A stretch of 64,000 bases of DNA from the NCBI RefSeq assembly GCF_000422665.1, contig NZ_AUGM01000004.1:1-64000 (forward strand). Direction: 5' to 3'. The stretch's first letter is position 1. Each line of letters opens with the position of its first letter. The stretch is from Ferrimonas senticii DSM 18821 (GTDB lineage: Bacteria; Pseudomonadota; Gammaproteobacteria; Enterobacterales; Shewanellaceae). Shown one piece after another: positions 38,913-51,246 of the stretch. A model generated the notes under the pieces. The model was not told the origin of the DNA and did not search any database. It worked only from the letters and a program-made list of their open reading frames with translations. The position numbers and the translations under genes were made by a program.

Positions 38913-40180
38913 GAGCGCTTGTCGAGCAACTCGATGTAAGCGCCAGCGCGCATCTCGTTCTGCCAAGCCTGAGATTGCTCAGCGGCTTTGCGGCGGAACA
39001 GCAGCTGGTAGGCGCGATCGGTGTTCATGCTTTCGGTGGCATCACTGGTGCGCTTATCCAACACTTGTACCACGTGCCAGCCATGGCTAGAGCGAAATGG
39101 CTGCGACGTTTGCCCTGGGGCTAAACGATTGATGGTGTCTCGGAACTCCGGCACGTACATGTTGGGATCGGCCCAGCCCAGATCGCCGCCACGGGTGGCC
39201 GAACCAGGATCGTCAGAGTGTTGCTCTGCCAGATCGGCAAACTCCGCGGCGCCGCTGTTAACCTGCTCGATAAACTCCAGCAGCATCTGTTGCGCCATAT
39301 CTTCCGAGAGGATCGGCGATGGCTTTAACAGGATGTGGCGCGAGTTGACCTCGGCCACCTCTTGGGTTTCGATGCCGCGGGTGTCGAAGATCTTAACGAT
39401 ATGGAAGCCGTTAGCGCCTTTAATTGGACCGATGATGTCACCGGCTTTGGCGTCGGTTACCACTTCGGCAAACAGGGTTGGCATGGCGTTGACGTTCATG
39501 TAACCCCAATCGCCCCCTTCCAGCGCCTTCGGCCCGGATGACGCCGCTAGGGCGGTGTTCTTGAAGTCAGCACCGTCGTTAAGCATCTGCAGCACCTTGT
39601 CGGCGCGAGTACGGGCGGCATTTTCGTCGTTGCCAAAGTCGATCAGAATGTGGCCGACATGGAACTCGGCGCTCTGCAGGCCCTGCTCTTTAATCAGGCT
39701 CACTAAGGTGTCGATCTCTTGTGGGGAGATCTGCACCCGGCGCTGCACTTGAATGCGTTGTACCTGACCGATGGTGATCTCGCGCCGCACCTGCTCGCGA
39801 TAAGCGGTGTAGTTGCCGCCTTGGGATTCGATGGTTTGGCGTAACTGCGCCAGAGTCTGTCCCTGTTCGCTGGCCATGTTGGTTAGGGTTTGATCTAGCT
39901 GGATATCGCTGATCACCATCCCCATCCGCTCGGCCATCTGCAGTTGCAGTGATTCATTGATAAGGCGATCAATCACTTGAGCGCGCAGCGCGCTGTCGGA
40001 TGGCAGCTGTTGCCCGGCTTGCAGAGCGTTGCGCTTAACGCTCTCTAACCGTTCGCCAATCTCGCTTTCTAAAATGATGCCGTCGTTTACCAGCACCGCC
40101 ACATGATCCAGCGGTTGCGGGGCAGACCACGCCAGCATAGGCATCAGCACGGCGGCAATTAGGGTATGTCGAAGCTTCAT
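38909..40180 (-). CDS. surA: Periplasmic chaperone/PPIase SurA
   Basis: The protein of about 423 residues has a signal peptide (about 1-20, ending WSA). It is followed by the helical chaperone domain ([19 protein letters not shown]) and two parvulin domains (near [10 protein letters not shown] and [10 protein letters not shown]). It escorts outer-membrane proteins such as LptD, encoded just upstream. I use the ATG at 40180, which gives [12 protein letters not shown]; another start four codons earlier is possible. Confidence 0.95.
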   Translation of the reverse strand: MKLRHTLIAAVLMPMLAWSAPQPLDHVAVLVNDGIILESEIGERLESVKRNALQAGQQLPSDSALRAQVIDRLINESLQLQMAERMGMVISDIQLDQTLTNMASEQGQTLAQLRQTIESQGGNYTAYREQVRREITIGQVQRIQVQRRVQISPQEIDTLVSLIKEQGLQSAEFHVGHILIDFGNDENAARTRADKVLQMLNDGADFKNTALAASSGPKALEGGDWGYMNVNAMPTLFAEVVTDAKAGDIIGPIKGANGFHIVKIFDTRGIETQEVAEVNSRHILLKPSPILSEDMAQQMLLEFIEQVNSGAAEFADLAEQHSDDPGSATRGGDLGWADPNMYVPEFRDTINRLAPGQTSQPFRSSHGWHVVQVLDKRTSDATESMNTDRAYQLLFRRKAAEQSQAWQNEMRAGAYIELLDKRS

Positions 40181-40266
40181 TGTTATATCCATCCTGGCTC
40201 GCCGGTTGTGGCGAGGTGATTAGCTGTCACGTTATCGGTTGCCGTTTTGACTGCGGCGGCCGCCAA

Positions 40267-42576
40267 TTAGTTTCCGGTATACTGGGTTTTGCGGTAGCTA
40301 AAGCGCCCTTCATCGCGCATATCTGCAACCCCTAGCGGACCAGTGGAACCTAAGCCTTTCAACATAAAGTTGAAGCGAAAGCCCTGATCAAATTCGTTGG
40401 AGACCCGAATTGAGTCGTAGGTCTCACCGGTAAAGTCGGTTTGCAACTCATTGTAGTAAGCCACCTGAATCGCCCAACAGCAGGATTCGTATTGGATTCC
40501 CGCGAGCGACTCAATTGAGCGACTCAAGTTGGTATCGTAGTAGTAGTTACCGAACATGTAGATGTCTTGTGCCAGTGGCCAAGTCATCCGCAGGCCGACT
40601 TGATTGATATCGACGGGAACACCATTTACGTCATCACCCAGATTGGCGACGTAGCGATGAGACAACTGCAGTGAGCGATTATCGTCCATCTGATAGTTGA
40701 GTAACACCTCTGACTTGTTCAGTTCGCCGTTTTCGCTGTCAAATTGCAGTGACGCGTGGGTGTACCAAAAGCGGTCGATCTGCCACTGCGCTTCAGCAGC
40801 AATGGCCGAGGTTCCAGCTTGTTCAGTGGTGCTTTCCGCGCCGTCAACCGGAATGGTCACTTGGGTGTCGTCAAAGTAGAAGATCTGCCCCAGTGCCACG
40901 CTGGCGATCTCGTGCTGGCCTGCGTCAAACAGCCGCGAGGCGACCCCAACGGTTAACTGATTGGCGTCAGCGATCCGGTCCAGACCGGAGTAGCGGCGAT
41001 CACGGAATAAGCCAAGGTAATCATCTTGCAAGCGGCCGGTATCATACAGGGCGATGTTGTCCTGATCTTCATAAGGCACAAACAAATACTGGAACTGTGG
41101 TTCCAACGTTTGCCGGAACTGCTGCTGACCCAATTCGAACTTGCGATCAAAGTTGATTTGGCCATGAACGCGCATCTGCGGGATAAAACGACTGACCGAT
41201 TCATCCAAACCTAGGTAATCGTTGTTGTCCGTAGTGGTCGGAATATCTTGCTGATAGAAGGTTTGCATCAGTTTGACTTCCGAAGTCAAACTGCCCGCCG
41301 GACGGACGATTGGCAACGACAGCGTTGGTTCGAAGTGCCAACGAGTAGCCGATAGCTGGTCGCTGTCGGGGTGTTCAAACCGAGTTAACTCACTATTTAA
41401 GTCAAAATGCAGGCCGTACGGCAACTGGTGCTGAAAGTAGTTAAAGTCGACCGCCGGCATTATCCGATACGGTTGCTCTAAATCCCCCAGAACATCGATA
41501 TGGTGGGCGGTAAAGGTAACGTTCCAATTGCTTTCAAAGTACGCCAATTGCCCCTTAGCGCTGATCTGATTATCAGAGGCGCTTTGTACATCGCTGGTGA
41601 TATCGGTGAAGTAGTTATCATCACTGATGTTGGTGTAATCGGCGTACAGTCGCCAATTTTTGTTCAATTTGCCGGAGTGCTTAAAGTGCACCAAATAGCG
41701 ATCGTTGACCTCATCGGCTTCGGCTAATTTGTCGTTACCTAGATATTCCAGATGCAGTTGGCCTTGACCCCAAGGTTGCAAATAACGCCCCATACCACGA
41801 ACCGCGGTGCCACGCTTTGTCATCACTTGGGTAGTCAGGGTCGCATCCAAGTTAGGAGCGATGTTCCAGTAGTACGGCTGAATGTAGTCAAAGCCATTTT
41901 TAGAACCGCTGCTAAAGCTAGGAAAAAGGAAGCCAGTCTTGCGTTTATCGGTGATCGGGACGGTCATATACGGCACATAGAATATCGGTGTGCCAAACAC
42001 TTCGACTTTGGCGTGCCAGATCTCACCCCATTCGGTTTCGCTGTCGATCTCGACCGATTTAGCTCGCAACGCCCATTCCGGATTGTCACTGGAGCAGGTG
42101 GTAAAGCTAGTGTCAAACAGCGAAATATCCTTATTTTCCTGCAACAGGATTTGCTCTGCGCTTCCGTGTACCTGCTTGCCATTTAACCAATAGTCGGCGC
42201 GACTCAGCTCAGCCTTTTCGGTGCCGGAATCCGCCGCCAGATCGGTGGCCACAATGGTGACATCCGGATCTTGGTAGATCAGACCACCTTCGGCAGTGAT
42301 GGTTTCGGTTTGCTGGTCGATAGTGGCGCGATCGGTGCTGATCTGGCGATGGCCTTGGATCAGTTTGACGTTGCCCTCAAATACTGCGGTTTGGCCGCTG
42401 TAGGCTTCACTGCGATCGGCACGGATGCGGATCTCGGGATCGCTGGCATTGCCGCTAAATTGTGGCGCTTCGATGCCCTCAGGCAGTGACACAACACACT
42501 GGCTGTCGTCGATGGTGGTTGCTGCCCAAGCGGCAAACGGGCTACAACTGAAGGCTAAAATCAGGGAAAAACGCAT
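40267..42576 (-). CDS. lptD: LPS-assembly protein LptD
   Basis: The protein of about 769 residues inserts lipopolysaccharide into the outer leaflet together with LptE. It has a signal peptide (about 1-18, ending WAA), an OstA-type N-domain (IRIRADRSEAYSGQTAVFEG) and a long 26-strand barrel. Cysteines near the N-terminus (CVV) and near the C-terminus (ESCCWAI) can form the interdomain disulfides. The start MRFSLILAF at 42576 follows homology. It begins the operon with surA. Confidence 0.96.
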   Translation of the reverse strand: MRFSLILAFSCSPFAAWAATTIDDSQCVVSLPEGIEAPQFSGNASDPEIRIRADRSEAYSGQTAVFEGNVKLIQGHRQISTDRATIDQQTETITAEGGLIYQDPDVTIVATDLAADSGTEKAELSRADYWLNGKQVHGSAEQILLQENKDISLFDTSFTTCSSDNPEWALRAKSVEIDSETEWGEIWHAKVEVFGTPIFYVPYMTVPITDKRKTGFLFPSFSSGSKNGFDYIQPYYWNIAPNLDATLTTQVMTKRGTAVRGMGRYLQPWGQGQLHLEYLGNDKLAEADEVNDRYLVHFKHSGKLNKNWRLYADYTNISDDNYFTDITSDVQSASDNQISAKGQLAYFESNWNVTFTAHHIDVLGDLEQPYRIMPAVDFNYFQHQLPYGLHFDLNSELTRFEHPDSDQLSATRWHFEPTLSLPIVRPAGSLTSEVKLMQTFYQQDIPTTTDNNDYLGLDESVSRFIPQMRVHGQINFDRKFELGQQQFRQTLEPQFQYLFVPYEDQDNIALYDTGRLQDDYLGLFRDRRYSGLDRIADANQLTVGVASRLFDAGQHEIASVALGQIFYFDDTQVTIPVDGAESTTEQAGTSAIAAEAQWQIDRFWYTHASLQFDSENGELNKSEVLLNYQMDDNRSLQLSHRYVANLGDDVNGVPVDINQVGLRMTWPLAQDIYMFGNYYYDTNLSRSIESLAGIQYESCCWAIQVAYYNELQTDFTGETYDSIRVSNEFDQGFRFNFMLKGLGSTGPLGVADMRDEGRFSYRKTQYTGN

Positions 42577-42737
42577 GGGGTCCCAAATAGTCAAGCATCG
42601 GCGGCTGCCGTGATTTACGTCAGCCAAAATAAGAGCCTAAGTGGCTTTTGTCGACAATTCCACAGTGGTTACATGGTCGTGGAAAAACTTCGGTATGATA
42701 AAGCAATTTTGACCATTCGACCATGTTAGGGACCGGC

Positions 42738-45128
<2,391 letters not shown>

Positions 45129-45152
45129 TTACCCTAGTACAAGGAGAGTCAG

Positions 45153-45791
45153 ATGAAGTTGCTCAGGATGTTGAGTGTGTCATTGGTGGCGTTACTGACG
45201 GCGCCTCTGGTGCAAGCGGAATCACGTTGGTTTGTGGCGCCGATGTATGGCGCCTCTTTTGGTGGTGATCTCGAGGTCACCAGCAAATTACCGGATCAAG
45301 AGCGCACCGATGTGGGTGACTTGGAGATCGACGACGACAGCCATGTTGGCCTGATGATCGGCATGGAAACCCCCGATCCCGGCAACGTTTATCTGCTCTA
45401 TAGCACTCAATCGACCCGCTTTAAGGAGGGCAGCATTGCTCCCTCTAACGGCGTTGACGTTGATGTTAGCTACTACCATTTTGGCGGCAGCTTATACTTC
45501 CCGCGGGGTGATTTGGAGCCCTACCTCAGCGCCAGTATCGGTGCGACGCACCTGAAACCCAGTGGCAATTACTCCGACGAGTTGGCGTTTTCTTTAGGGT
45601 TGGCACTAGGGGCTCGCTATATGCCGCTGGAAAATCTTGGGCTGTATGCTGAGTTGCGCGGCTTCTATACCGGCTATGACAGCTCGACCAAACTGGTTTG
45701 CCCGGACAGCGATGGCAATTGCACTCTGCGGATTGAGTCCAACGGCTTCTTTCAGGGGCAGGCCAGCATCGGCGTGGTAGTGCGGTTTTAG
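45153..45791 (+). CDS. Outer-membrane beta-barrel protein
   Basis: The 212-residue protein has a signal peptide (about 1-22, ending VQA). Alternating aromatic strands and a C-terminal QASIGVVVRF indicate a small barrel of about eight strands, as in OmpA/OmpW-like proteins. A two-cysteine extracellular loop (VCPDSDGNC) is notable. No OmpA peptidoglycan-binding domain is present. Function unknown. Confidence 0.7.
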   Translation: MKLLRMLSVSLVALLTAPLVQAESRWFVAPMYGASFGGDLEVTSKLPDQERTDVGDLEIDDDSHVGLMIGMETPDPGNVYLLYSTQSTRFKEGSIAPSNGVDVDVSYYHFGGSLYFPRGDLEPYLSASIGATHLKPSGNYSDELAFSLGLALGARYMPLENLGLYAELRGFYTGYDSSTKLVCPDSDGNCTLRIESNGFFQGQASIGVVVRF

Positions 45792-45805
45792 CCGATAACG
45801 GCTGG

Positions 45806-45856
45806 TCGTTAGCAGTTGTCAGTCATTAGTTGTCAGTTAGAAGTTAAAAACTAACC
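45806..45856. repeat. Dispersed convergent-gap repeat, copy C (short)
   Basis: GTTAGCAGTTGTCAGTCATTAGTTGTCAG, then GTTAGAAGTTAAAAACTAAC. The units match the heptamer array at 16476 in complement and the heads of copies A and B. Its last part is itself an inverted repeat (GTTAG/CTAAC) with a T-poor end. Confidence 0.65.
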
Positions 45857-45866
45857 GCGGGCGTTG

Positions 45867-46478
45867 TTATGCCACGCGGTGCAGGGCAACGCTGGCAGGC
45901 TGATAACGTAATCGCTGCCAACCTAAGCCGCTGGTAAACCGGCGGCTTCCCTCTAACCGCCATCCATGTTGTTGCCATACCTGAATAAATTGCTGCTGGT
46001 CAAAGCGGTCATGTTGCGGATGTTGCAATACCCGCTTCCACAGCGGGTGGCAGATCAGGCTGCGAAACACCTCCATCGAATAAAAACGGGCACCGGGCTT
46101 GGCGACCCGGGTCAACTCTTTGATTGCCCGCCGCCAATCTGGGACGTGATGGATCACCCCAAAGGCGAATAGACCGTCAAACTGATTGTCTGCCAACGGC
46201 AGTTGGCTGCAGTCGGCCTGCAGATACCGCTGCGACGGATGGCGTTGTTGCGCTCGTTTTAACATGGCCGGATCCAGATCCAATCCAAGCACTTTCTGGG
46301 CGCCGAACTGCTGTTTGATCAACCCGCTACCAACGCCCTGACCGACCCCGATCTCTAACGCGTATTCAATCGGTAACTCGGTCCCCATCGCTTGCAGCAT
46401 CGGCGTTTCGATGTGAGTTTGAATGGCCGCCCGCAGCGGATTGTTTAGCGCCAGTTTCTCAATCAGATTTAGTTTCAT
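45867..46478 (-). CDS. Class I SAM-dependent methyltransferase
   Basis: The 203-residue protein has the AdoMet motif LEIGVGQGVGSG, the acidic end of strand 2 in LGLDLDPAML, and the motif-II/III region FDGLFAFGVIHHVPDW. It resembles the UbiE/Methyltransf_11 group, but the substrate is unknown. The start MKLNLIEKLA at 46478 is favoured over a frame 27 codons longer, which would overlap the next gene's promoter. Confidence 0.82.
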   Translation of the reverse strand: MKLNLIEKLALNNPLRAAIQTHIETPMLQAMGTELPIEYALEIGVGQGVGSGLIKQQFGAQKVLGLDLDPAMLKRAQQRHPSQRYLQADCSQLPLADNQFDGLFAFGVIHHVPDWRRAIKELTRVAKPGARFYSMEVFRSLICHPLWKRVLQHPQHDRFDQQQFIQVWQQHGWRLEGSRRFTSGLGWQRLRYQPASVALHRVA

Positions 46479-46549
46479 GATGATTTGCCGCGATACTATG
46501 TGTGGTTGTCTACTTGGATAACCTGCAATCGGTTTACTTTGGAGTGTAT

Positions 46550-47506
46550 ATGGCCGCAATCGTGGTGCTAGATGGGCAAACCCTAAATCCTGGCGATCTG
46601 AGCTGGCAGGGGCTAGACGACCTCGGCAGCGTCGCAGTGTATGACAACTGTGACGCCAGTGAGCTGCTTGAACGCGCTGCCGATGCCGAAATCGTATTAA
46701 CCAACAAGGTGGTGCTGGGCGAGGCTGAATTGGCTCAGTTGCCGAAGTTGAAGTACATCGGGGTGACCGCCACCGGCGTTAACGTGGTTGATCTAAACGC
46801 CGCCCAGCGCTGCGGGATCGTGGTGACCAACGTGCCAGCTTATGGCCCGGAATCGGTGGCGCAGATGGCGCTGGCGCATCTGCTGAATTTTGCCAGTGCG
46901 GTGCAGCAGCATCATCAAGCGGTGCAACAAGGGCAGTGGCTTCGCAGCAGCCAATTCTGCTTTTGGAATAGCCCATTGATGGGATTGGCGGGTAAAACCT
47001 TTGGGGTGATGGGCTTTGGCGCCATCGGCCAAGCGGCGGCGCGGATGGCTCGCGGCTTTAATATGAACATTCTGGTTAGCACCCGCAGCCCGATTGCCGA
47101 CCTGCCGCAGGGCTATCGCTGGGTGTCGCAAGCGCAACTGTTTGCCGAAGCTGATGTGGTCAGCCTGCACTGTCCGCAAACCGCCGAAAATACTCAGTTC
47201 GTTAACGCGGCACTGTTGGCGACCATGAAGCCAACAGCCCTGCTGATTAATACATCCCGGGGCGGTCTGGTGCAGGAAGCGGATCTGGCCGATGCCCTGA
47301 AGCGTGGGGTGATTGCCGGTGCCGGTTTGGATGTGCTGTCGAGCGAGCCTCCGCAAGCGGATAACCCGCTGCTGAGCGCGCCCAATTGCACCATCACCCC
47401 GCACAATGCCTGGGCGACCATCGAGGCGCGGCAGAACTTATTGAACATTGCCGTGGCCAATGTGGCCGCCTACCTCAATGGTCAGCCGCAAAACTGCGTT
47501 GCTTGA
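46550..47506 (+). CDS. D-2-hydroxyacid dehydrogenase, glycerate/hydroxypyruvate type
   Basis: The 318-residue NAD(P)-dependent enzyme has the nucleotide-binding GFGAIGQAAAR, and catalytic arginine (INTSRGGLV), glutamate (LSSEPPQ) and histidine (TPHNAWAT). The TPHNAW triad suits hydroxypyruvate or glyoxylate reductases of the HprA group. GGAG before 46550 supports this ATG. It is followed by rnb. Confidence 0.88.
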   Translation: MAAIVVLDGQTLNPGDLSWQGLDDLGSVAVYDNCDASELLERAADAEIVLTNKVVLGEAELAQLPKLKYIGVTATGVNVVDLNAAQRCGIVVTNVPAYGPESVAQMALAHLLNFASAVQQHHQAVQQGQWLRSSQFCFWNSPLMGLAGKTFGVMGFGAIGQAAARMARGFNMNILVSTRSPIADLPQGYRWVSQAQLFAEADVVSLHCPQTAENTQFVNAALLATMKPTALLINTSRGGLVQEADLADALKRGVIAGAGLDVLSSEPPQADNPLLSAPNCTITPHNAWATIEARQNLLNIAVANVAAYLNGQPQNCVA

Positions 47507-47588
47507 GAGGATCGGCATCATTGCCATGTCAGCCTGATGCCGTACAATCCTCACCTTAATTTTTACGCCCACCAGCGAGAGTCCCTCA

Positions 47589-49541
47589 ATGTTTCAGAAC
47601 AATCCGCTGCTGCTGCAATTAAAAGCGCAGATCCGCGAAACCCTGCCCACCGTTGAGGGGCAGATCAAGGCCACCGCCAAAGGTTATGGCTTTCTGGAGA
47701 CCGATAAAGGCGAAAGTCACTTTATTGCGCCGCCAATGATGAAAAAGGTGCTGCACGGCGATCGCGTTAAAGCGGTACTGCGCACCGAAGGTGACAAGAC
47801 TTCCGCTGAGCCAGAGGAGCTTGTGGAAGCCGGTCTGGATCGTTTTATTGCGCGGGTGCAGTGGTTTAAAGGCCGCATCAATGTGGTGCCGGATCACCCG
47901 ATGATCCGCATCGGGCTGCGGGCTCGGGTTAAGAAGAACATCGATGAGCAGTCACTGAAAGATGGCGACTATGTAGTGGCGCATCTGAAGCGTCACCCGC
48001 TTCGTCCTGACGACAACAGCTTTATCGCTGAGATCAGCGAGTTTGTTGCCGCGACTGACGATCCGCACGTGCCATGGTGGGTGATTCTGGCGAAGCATGA
48101 GTTGGCGAAAGTGGAACCTGAAGGCCCAGCGGATTGGAGTTTAGATAACAGCGACCGTCGCGATCTGACCGCGCTGCCGTTTGTCACCATCGATGGTGAG
48201 TCCACCAAAGATATGGACGACGCGCTGTACATCGAAGCCACCGACAATGGTTGGCGCCTAACCGTGGCGATTGCCGATCCAACCGCCTACGTGCGTCCGG
48301 GCGATGACGTTGACCAAGAGGCGTTTAAGCGCTGTCTGACCCAATATCTGCCGGGTTACAACGTGCCGATGCTGCCGCGTCAGTTGGCGGACGAGCTGTG
48401 CTCACTGGTGGAGGGCGAGGATCGTCCAGCATTGTGTGCCCACATCGATATCGCCGCCAATGGCGAACTGCAGCCAAATGCCGAGTTCTTCCTGGCCACC
48501 ATCCGCTCGCAGGGCAAACTGGTGTACGACCACGTCTCCGATTTCTTGGATGGGGTTGAGGGCGGTTGGCAGCCAGCCAACGAGGTGATTGCGGCCCAAG
48601 TAACCCAATTGCACGCCATCGCCAATGCCCGCACCGCCTGGCGTAAAGAGAATGCGCTGGTGTTCCCAGATCGTCCAGACTACCGCTTTGAGGTGGACGA
48701 CAACGGCAATGTGCTGAACATCCACGTCGATCATCGCCGTACCGCCAACCGCATCGTTGAAGAGTGCATGATCGTTGCTAACGCCGCCTGTGCGGAACGT
48801 TTGGCGGCAACCGTCGGCCAAGGGGTGTTTAACGCCCACGCCGGTCTCGATAGCGAGCGGGTCGGTAAGGTGATTGAGCTGCTGGCGGAGCATCATCTGA
48901 GCTTCGATGCCGAGCAACTGCAAACTCTGGGTGGCTACTGCGCCCTGCGCCGGGTGCTCGACAAGCAGGACAGCGGCTACTTGGATGCCCGCATTCGTAA
49001 GCTGCAAGCCTTTGCCGAAGTGGCAGGCACCGCGATGCCGCACTTTGGTATGGGTTTGGAAGGGTACGCCACGTGGACCTCACCAATTCGTAAGTACAGC
49101 GACATGGTTAACCACCGTCTGCTAAAAGCGATGGTTGCAGGGCAAGAGCCAAGCCAAAATGTCGATGAAGCGCTGCTGCTGCAACTGGCGAAGATGCGCA
49201 AACTGCACCGGATGTGTGAACGTCACGTGGGTGATTGGTTGTACGCCCGCTACCTCAAAGCGGAGCAGGGCAGCAAGACCGAATTTACCGGTGAGGTGAT
49301 CGACATCAACCGTGGCGGCGCTCGTGTTCGTCTGCTGGAAAATGGCGCGGCGGCGTTTATCCCTGCCAGCCTGTTGTCGGTGGCCAAAGAGCGCTTGGCG
49401 ATCGATGGCGATGCCGCGATTGCCCGCTTCGACAGCGAGATCGCTCTGCGTCTGGCCGACATCATCAAAGTTACCATCGGTGATGTTGATGTCGATCAGC
49501 GCAGCGTGACCGCCTTGCCGGTGACGCCGCTGGGGGCGTAA
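47589..49541 (+). CDS. rnb: Exoribonuclease II
   Basis: The 650-residue enzyme degrades single-stranded RNA 3' to 5'. It has cold-shock domains at the N-terminus (VEGQIKATAKGYGFLE), the RNB catalytic core with ITIDGESTKDMDDALY-like residues near 200, the SPIRKYSDMVNHRLL motif near 500, and a C-terminal S1 domain (FTGEVIDINRGGARVRL). The length is closer to RNase II (644) than to RNase R. A strong terminator follows. Confidence 0.95.
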   Translation: MFQNNPLLLQLKAQIRETLPTVEGQIKATAKGYGFLETDKGESHFIAPPMMKKVLHGDRVKAVLRTEGDKTSAEPEELVEAGLDRFIARVQWFKGRINVVPDHPMIRIGLRARVKKNIDEQSLKDGDYVVAHLKRHPLRPDDNSFIAEISEFVAATDDPHVPWWVILAKHELAKVEPEGPADWSLDNSDRRDLTALPFVTIDGESTKDMDDALYIEATDNGWRLTVAIADPTAYVRPGDDVDQEAFKRCLTQYLPGYNVPMLPRQLADELCSLVEGEDRPALCAHIDIAANGELQPNAEFFLATIRSQGKLVYDHVSDFLDGVEGGWQPANEVIAAQVTQLHAIANARTAWRKENALVFPDRPDYRFEVDDNGNVLNIHVDHRRTANRIVEECMIVANAACAERLAATVGQGVFNAHAGLDSERVGKVIELLAEHHLSFDAEQLQTLGGYCALRRVLDKQDSGYLDARIRKLQAFAEVAGTAMPHFGMGLEGYATWTSPIRKYSDMVNHRLLKAMVAGQEPSQNVDEALLLQLAKMRKLHRMCERHVGDWLYARYLKAEQGSKTEFTGEVIDINRGGARVRLLENGAAAFIPASLLSVAKERLAIDGDAAIARFDSEIALRLADIIKVTIGDVDVDQRSVTALPVTPLGA

Positions 49542-49559
49542 TCGCCAAGTTCAGAAACA

Positions 49560-49592
49560 ACAAGAGCAGCCCTAGGGCTGCTCTTTTTTTGT
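49560..49592 (+). terminator. Terminator of rnb
   Basis: The palindrome AGAGCAGCCC/GGGCTGCTCT with a TA loop is followed by seven T residues. Confidence 0.92.
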
Positions 49593-49604
49593 TAAGCGAG
49601 TTAT

Positions 49605-49726
49605 CAGTTGGCAGTTAGCTGTTAGAAGTTGTTAGTTGGTAGTTAATAGTGATTAGTAAGAGCCAAAGCCAGAGCGGCGACGTTGGCGCTACTGCTGAGC
49701 TACTAATCACTAAAAACTGCGCTTCG
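49605..49726. repeat. Dispersed convergent-gap repeat, copy B
   Basis: GTTAGCTGTTAGAAGTTGTTAG, then AGTGATTAGTA (49649), GAGCCAAAGCCAGAGCGGCGAC, and TACTAATCACT (ending about 49711), followed by AAAAACTGC. The 11-bp outer arms are a perfect inverted repeat. It shares ordered blocks with copy A at 9525. It lies between convergent rnb and mgtE. Confidence 0.75.
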
Positions 49727-49735
49727 CTGCGGTGT

Positions 49736-51085
49736 TTACACCGACAGTCCCAGCACCCAAGCGGCAAAGCCGAGGTAGATCACCATCCCGGTGGCATCGA
49801 CGATGGTGGTTACCAGCGGGCCGGAGGCGGTGGCCGGATCGAGGTTGATCTTGGACAGCAAGAACGGCAGCGACAGGCCGATCAGCGAGCCGACCATCAC
49901 CACGCAGATCATTGCGGCGGTAACGACAATGGCGATCTCCTCGCCACCGCGGAACCAGCCAAGGCCAGCGACCACCGCGCCCATGGTCAGACCCAGTGCA
50001 CCAGCCACCACCACTTCGCGGCCGAGTACCCCAAACCAGTCTTTCAGTTCCACTTCACCGGTGGCCAGTGCCCGCACCATCAGTGCTGCGGCCTGTGAAC
50101 CGGCGTTACCGCCCGCGCCCACCAACAGTGGCATAAAGAACACCAAGGCGACGTTGGCTTCAATCACATGCTCGAAATGGGCGATGCCGGCACCGGAGAG
50201 CAGCGAGCCAAACACCAGCAAGATCAGCCAACCAATACGTTTGCGGTACAGCTCCCACTTGCCGACCTTATCCATGGTGGTTTCCAGCGCCGATACTGAA
50301 CCGGCTTTCTGGGCATCTTCGGTGGCTTCGGCCACCACCGCGTCCATGGCGTCATCGTAGGTACAGATCCCGACTAAGCGGTCAGCGCTGTCGACCACCG
50401 GCAGTGCCAGCAAGTCGTAGTGGCGGATCTTGTCGGAAACTTCTTCCTGATCGTCATCGACCCGCACATACAGCACCTCGGTGAGCATGATGTCGGCCAC
50501 TAGGCTTTCTGGGTTAGAGAGGATCAACTCGCGCAGCGAGATGGTACCGACCAAGTGGCGATCGCCGTCGATCACGTAGGTTTGGTAGATGGTCTCTTTG
50601 TCTGGCGCTTCCAACCGCAGTCGTTGCAGGGCTTTGCGTACCGGCCAGTGACTGCGCAAGGTGGCGTAGTCCGAGGTCATCATCGCCCCGGCGGTTTTCT
50701 CTGGGTAGGACGCCAGGCGGCGTACGTCTTCCCGCTCCGCTTGCGCCAAGCCCGGCAGCAGCGCTTGCTGTTGCTCTGGCGACAGTTGGTTAAACAGATC
50801 CGCCCGCTCGTCCGATTCCATCTGCGAGAACAGCGCCGCCAGTTCATTGCGCGGCATGCCCTCGGCGATGTCCGCTTGTTTTTGCGGATCGAGATAGGCG
50901 AAGACTTCGGCGTGATCGCGAAGTGACAGCAGATCCAGCAGCTTGGCCGCTACTGGTGCATCGAATTCATCCACGGCCAGCGCAAAGTCGGCCGCGTGCA
51001 TTTGGTCCAGCTCAGCACGGATGGCGTGCTTGTCGCTGACAGCGAGAGCGTCGCTGAGGGTGGCAAAAAGTTCAGCCTTTTGCAT
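49736..51085 (-). CDS. mgtE: Magnesium transporter MgtE
   Basis: The 449-residue channel has an N-terminal MgtE domain (about 1-130), two CBS domains (about 130-255, with VDDDQEEVSDKIRHYDLLALPVVD), a plug helix, and five membrane helices (from about 285). The pore segment PLLVGAGGNAGSQAAALMVRALATGE is typical of MgtE. The cytoplasmic part closes the channel at high magnesium. RBS GGAGG lies seven bases before the ATG. A long, strongly structured leader precedes it. Confidence 0.96.
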   Translation of the reverse strand: MQKAELFATLSDALAVSDKHAIRAELDQMHAADFALAVDEFDAPVAAKLLDLLSLRDHAEVFAYLDPQKQADIAEGMPRNELAALFSQMESDERADLFNQLSPEQQQALLPGLAQAEREDVRRLASYPEKTAGAMMTSDYATLRSHWPVRKALQRLRLEAPDKETIYQTYVIDGDRHLVGTISLRELILSNPESLVADIMLTEVLYVRVDDDQEEVSDKIRHYDLLALPVVDSADRLVGICTYDDAMDAVVAEATEDAQKAGSVSALETTMDKVGKWELYRKRIGWLILLVFGSLLSGAGIAHFEHVIEANVALVFFMPLLVGAGGNAGSQAAALMVRALATGEVELKDWFGVLGREVVVAGALGLTMGAVVAGLGWFRGGEEIAIVVTAAMICVVMVGSLIGLSLPFLLSKINLDPATASGPLVTTIVDATGMVIYLGFAAWVLGLSV

Positions 51086-51104
51086 GGTCCACCTCCGAAT
51101 ACGG

Positions 51105-51217
51105 AAACAGAGCCAGCGGGGAGGCGATCCCCATCAGATATGGACTCTGTTTACCGTGAGTAATTGTTGCACGGTTCGTTTAATTGTTCCCACCTGGGAC
51201 TGGGAATAGGGTCCATA
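51105..51217 (-). promoter_or_regulatory. Candidate riboswitch-like leader of mgtE
   Basis: On the minus strand, TATGGAC (51217-51211) can pair with GTCCATA (51145-51139). This encloses two hairpins: TTCCCA/TGGGAA (51206-51187) and ACCGTG/CACGGT (51175-51153). Next to this closing helix, AAACAGAG (51152-51145) can pair with CTCTGTTT (51112-51105), enclosing GGGGA/TCCCC (51132-51118). Beyond lies TCCG-TATT-CGGA, touching the ribosome binding site. The M-box (ykoK) conserved blocks are not recognisable. The fold is inferred by eye. Confidence 0.55.
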
Positions 51218-51246
51218 CTGACCTCGAAAATAGTAATTTCGCCGCG

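Noticed and set aside
42577..42737. Sigma-E promoter before lptD
   Set aside because: A GAAGTT-like -35 is visible, but I find no -10 (TCxxA) at the right distance. It was not listed as a feature.
49649..50098. Plus-strand open frame of 149 codons
   Set aside because: It begins in the dispersed repeat and runs antisense to mgtE; the composition is that of a shadow frame.
51105..51217. Standard M-box (ykoK) riboswitch on mgtE
   Set aside because: The conserved M-box blocks are not recognisable and the helix layout differs. Only a covariance search can exclude it fully.
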